Shown here: positions 6,718 through 8,578 of the stretch, piece by piece
Position numbering within the stretch: position 1 is the first letter of the stretch
Layout: each line of letters opens with the position of its first letter
Source: Pyrinomonadaceae bacterium
Lineage (GTDB): Bacteria; Acidobacteriota; Blastocatellia; Pyrinomonadales; Pyrinomonadaceae
Direction of reading: 5' to 3'
NCBI GenBank assembly: GCA_014379795.1
Contig: JACMLC010000663.1
Span: 1 to 8,578, forward strand
DNA: 8,578 nucleotides
Notes under the pieces: model-generated
Told to the model about the DNA's origin: nothing
Database searches by the model: none
The model's input: only the letters and a program-made list of their open reading frames with translations
Translations under genes and position numbers: made by a program

Positions 6718-7545
6718 ATGGAAAAGGCAAAAGCCTTGCTTGATGCCGGTGAGCTTGAAGGAGCCGTCGAGCAACTTATCAGCGACGTAAAGGCCAACCC
6801 GACCGATGTCACCTTGCGCACGTTTCTCTTCGAGGCGTTCTGCTTCGCGGGAGAATGGGAACGCGCGGAAAAACAGCTTGATGTCATCGGCCACCAGAGC
6901 ATGCAGACGGCCATCGGCGTGCAGGCTTACCGCAACAACATCAAGGCCGAGCGCGACCGCCAGCGTCTTTTTACGGATGGCCTGCAACCGCACTTTCTCT
7001 CGGAGCCGCCCGCTTACGTTGACCTCCTGCTGACGGCGAACAATCGCCTGCGCGAAGGCAATCTGGCGGAGGCGCGCGAAACGCTTGACCGTGCGGAGGA
7101 GGAACGCCCCGCGCTGGCAGGCAAGCTCAACGAGAATCGTGAGTTCAACGATTTCAGAGATTACAATGACGCGACCGGCTCGGTGCTCGAATTGATTGTC
7201 AAAGACCAGTACACATGGCTGCCCTTTGAGCAGATACGCCGTATCGAGATTGCCGAGCCGAAGAACCTGCGCGATCTGCTCTGGGCTAATGCGCGCATCG
7301 AGTCGCTGGATGGAACGATGGGCGAGGTGTTTCTGCCGACGCTCTATGCCGGTTCATCCGCGCATGAAAACAATCAGGTGCGTCTCGGCAGAATGACGGA
7401 TTGGCGCGAGGCTGGCGGAGACATTTACACGGGAGTCGGCATGCGCCTGTTCCTCGTCAATGATGAAGAAGACAAAGCTCTCTTGGAAGTCAGGAGTGTC
7501 GAATTCAATCCGGCAACGGAAGAATCCACGAGCGCGGTTTCGTGA
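6718..7545 (+). CDS. tagJ: Type VI secretion accessory protein TagJ (ImpE family)
   Basis: 275 residues, the normal ImpE/TagJ length. The N-terminal half (about 1-130) is TPR-like helical, opening with LLDAGELEGAVEQL and containing the family signature LRTFLFEAFCFAGEWERAEKQL (33-54). The C-terminal half carries WLPFEQIRRIEI (167-178), LRDLLWANARI (184-194) and FLPTLYAGS (205-213), all characteristic of ImpE. The protein is cytoplasmic. The Pseudomonas aeruginosa homologue HsiE1 binds the N-terminal part of the sheath subunit TssB (HsiB1) and is linked to ClpV-driven sheath disassembly; the same role is inferred here. It lies 55 bases after tssM with a strong ribosome-binding site, so it is probably co-transcribed. 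No frameshift or missing region is seen. Confidence 0.94.
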   Translation: MEKAKALLDAGELEGAVEQLISDVKANPTDVTLRTFLFEAFCFAGEWERAEKQLDVIGHQSMQTAIGVQAYRNNIKAERDRQRLFTDGLQPHFLSEPPAYVDLLLTANNRLREGNLAEARETLDRAEEERPALAGKLNENREFNDFRDYNDATGSVLELIVKDQYTWLPFEQIRRIEIAEPKNLRDLLWANARIESLDGTMGEVFLPTLYAGSSAHENNQVRLGRMTDWREAGGDIYTGVGMRLFLVNDEEDKALLEVRSVEFNPATEESTSAVS

Positions 7546-7730
7546 TTTCAGGCGAGAGAAATTTAAGATAAAAGGCGAGCGTTTGAGAATATTAAAAGTG
7601 CGATTGCCATTTATGATATATTTGCTGGCATCTTACTCGCACCTATTGCCCGGTTGAGGCCAACGCTCATTTGCGTTCCCAAAATTTTGACTGCTCATAC
7701 CAGAACGACTTAGCTATGAGGACTCTTTAA
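7546..7730 (+). other. Spacer between tagJ and tssA
   Basis: 185 bases, visibly more AT-rich than the genes around it. It contains a good -10-like hexamer TATGAT at 7612-7617 with no convincing -35 at the right distance (TTGAGA at 7583-7588 is 23 bases away). A short dyad AACGC-N6-GCGTT sits at 7662-7677. The GAGGA ribosome-binding site of tssA is at 7718-7722. A 65-codon frame (7460-7657) that starts inside tagJ has no family likeness and is not called. A secondary promoter for tssA is possible but unproven. Confidence 0.4.
7718..7722 (+). promoter_or_regulatory. Ribosome-binding site of tssA
   Basis: GAGGA ends eight bases before the ATG at 7731, ideal spacing. It supports that start for the gene that runs off the window. 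Confidence 0.65.
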
Positions 7731-8578
7731 ATGTCGGCAGTTGTAGAAAATGCTTCCCCGGAAACGGTGGCGGCGGTGGCTGATCTGGAAGCTCTGCTGG
7801 CTCCCATCGAGGGTGAGAATCCCGCCGGAGCGAGCTTGCAGTATTCCGGGTTGCACGACGAGATACGCGAAGCGCGCCGCGCCGAAGATAATCTGGCGCA
7901 GGGCGAATGGCAGTACGAGATGAAAGTCGCGGATTTTCATCAGGTCTTGAACTTGGCCTTGCCCGCGCTCTCGACGCAGTCCAAAGACTTGCAGGTCTGC
8001 GCGTGGCTCGCCGAATCGTTCGTCAAGCTCTACGGCTTTCCCGGCCTGCGCGACGGCCTCAAGCTGATGCGAGGGTTGCACGAACAGTTCTGGGATCAGC
8101 TTTACCCGGAGATTGACGAAGGCGACTTGGAAGGACGCGCCAACTCTGTGGCTTGGATGGATCGCGAGTTGGCTGATGCGATTAAAGAAGTGCCGGTCAC
8201 CAGCGCGCCGGGCGGCGTCAATTACAGCTATCTGAAGTGGGAAGAGTCGAAGCTCTTTGATATTCCTGAGAATCTGGAAAATCTTGATTCGGACAAGCTC
8301 GCGCGGATGGAAGAAATGCGCGCGCAGGCCCTCGAAGAAGGGCGGACGACCGGAGAAGATTGGCGCAAGGCCGTCAACGCGACCAAACGCGCGTTTTATG
8401 AAGAGACATGGCGAATCTTGGAAGAGTGCTGGGCTGAGTTTCAGGCGCTCGATAAGGTGATGGACGAGAAGTACGAGCGACAGACGCCGGGCTTGGGCGC
8501 GCTCAAAAAGTCGCTCGATGAGGTACGCACGCTCGTCGAAAAACTGCTCAAAGAAAAACGCCTGCTTGAGCCAGACCC
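7731..8578 (+). CDS. tssA: Type VI secretion system protein TssA, 3'-truncated by the window
   Basis: Open from the ATG at 7731 to the last base with no stop: 282 complete codons visible. Residues about 19-135 are the ImpA N-terminal domain: LEALLAPIEGENPAGASL, then HDEIREARR (42-50), KVADFHQVLNLA (65-76), SKDLQVCAWLAE (84-95), GFPGLRDGLKL (102-112) and FWDQLYPE (120-127), all in family order. A helical, charged middle region follows (about 170-280). TssA binds the baseplate and membrane complex and directs Hcp tube and TssB/C sheath assembly; depending on subtype it stays at the base or caps the distal end. The subtype is set by the C-terminal domain, which lies outside the window. It is 185 bases from tagJ with a good ribosome-binding site. 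Confidence 0.95.
   Translation, partial: MSAVVENASPETVAAVADLEALLAPIEGENPAGASLQYSGLHDEIREARRAEDNLAQGEWQYEMKVADFHQVLNLALPALSTQSKDLQVCAWLAESFVKLYGFPGLRDGLKLMRGLHEQFWDQLYPEIDEGDLEGRANSVAWMDRELADAIKEVPVTSAPGGVNYSYLKWEESKLFDIPENLENLDSDKLARMEEMRAQALEEGRTTGEDWRKAVNATKRAFYEETWRILEECWAEFQALDKVMDEKYERQTPGLGALKKSLDEVRTLVEKLLKEKRLLEPD

Noticed and set aside
7460..7657. 65-codon frame overlapping the tagJ end
   Set aside because: Starts inside tagJ in another frame and has a low-complexity basic sequence; likely chance.

Overview
The window is a GC-rich bacterial chromosomal segment dominated by part of a type VI secretion system (T6SS) locus, all on the plus strand. The order is tssK, tssL, tssM, tagJ (impE), tssA. 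These encode the baseplate-to-membrane connector, two inner-membrane core proteins, a sheath-associated accessory protein and the start of the TssA cap/assembly protein, which runs off the right edge. The host is a diderm. Intergenic repeats made of short tandem units, the high GC of the genes and the loose gene spacing would fit an environmental lineage such as Acidobacteria (Blastocatellia-like). That placement is an impression, not something the window proves.

Bases 1-249 are different in character. They hold the C-terminal end of a beta-class (motif I late) DNA N6/N4 methyltransferase at about 38% GC (95 of 249 bases, hand count), whereas sampled 60-base lines inside the T6SS genes are 53-73% GC. 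The left edge therefore looks like a junction between a transferred modification gene and the T6SS locus. Bases 250-498 hold a possible promoter and one doubtful 67-codon reading frame ending 10 bases before tssK.

The genes are not tightly packed. tssL is bracketed by two long imperfect hairpins, one built from a 7-base unit (cttatca type) and the other from an 8-base unit (cctatttc type). The sequences are unrelated but the architecture is the same: a pairing left and right arm, with the right arm longer by about two tandem units. The first abuts the tssL start and leaves it without a Shine-Dalgarno sequence. The second lies directly after the tssL stop and opens a 407-base stretch before tssM. 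tssM, tagJ and tssA each have a recognisable ribosome-binding site.

Functionally, TssK links the baseplate to the cytoplasmic faces of TssL and TssM. TssL and TssM form the inner-membrane part of the trans-envelope complex. TssA primes and caps tube/sheath growth. TagJ works with the TssB sheath subunit and ClpV disassembly. No tssJ, tssB/C, hcp, vgrG, clpV, tssE/F/G, effector or immunity gene is visible here; they would have to lie outside. I found no tRNA, rRNA, CRISPR array or insertion sequence. No wholly new system is evident; the most unusual material is the pair of repeat hairpins.
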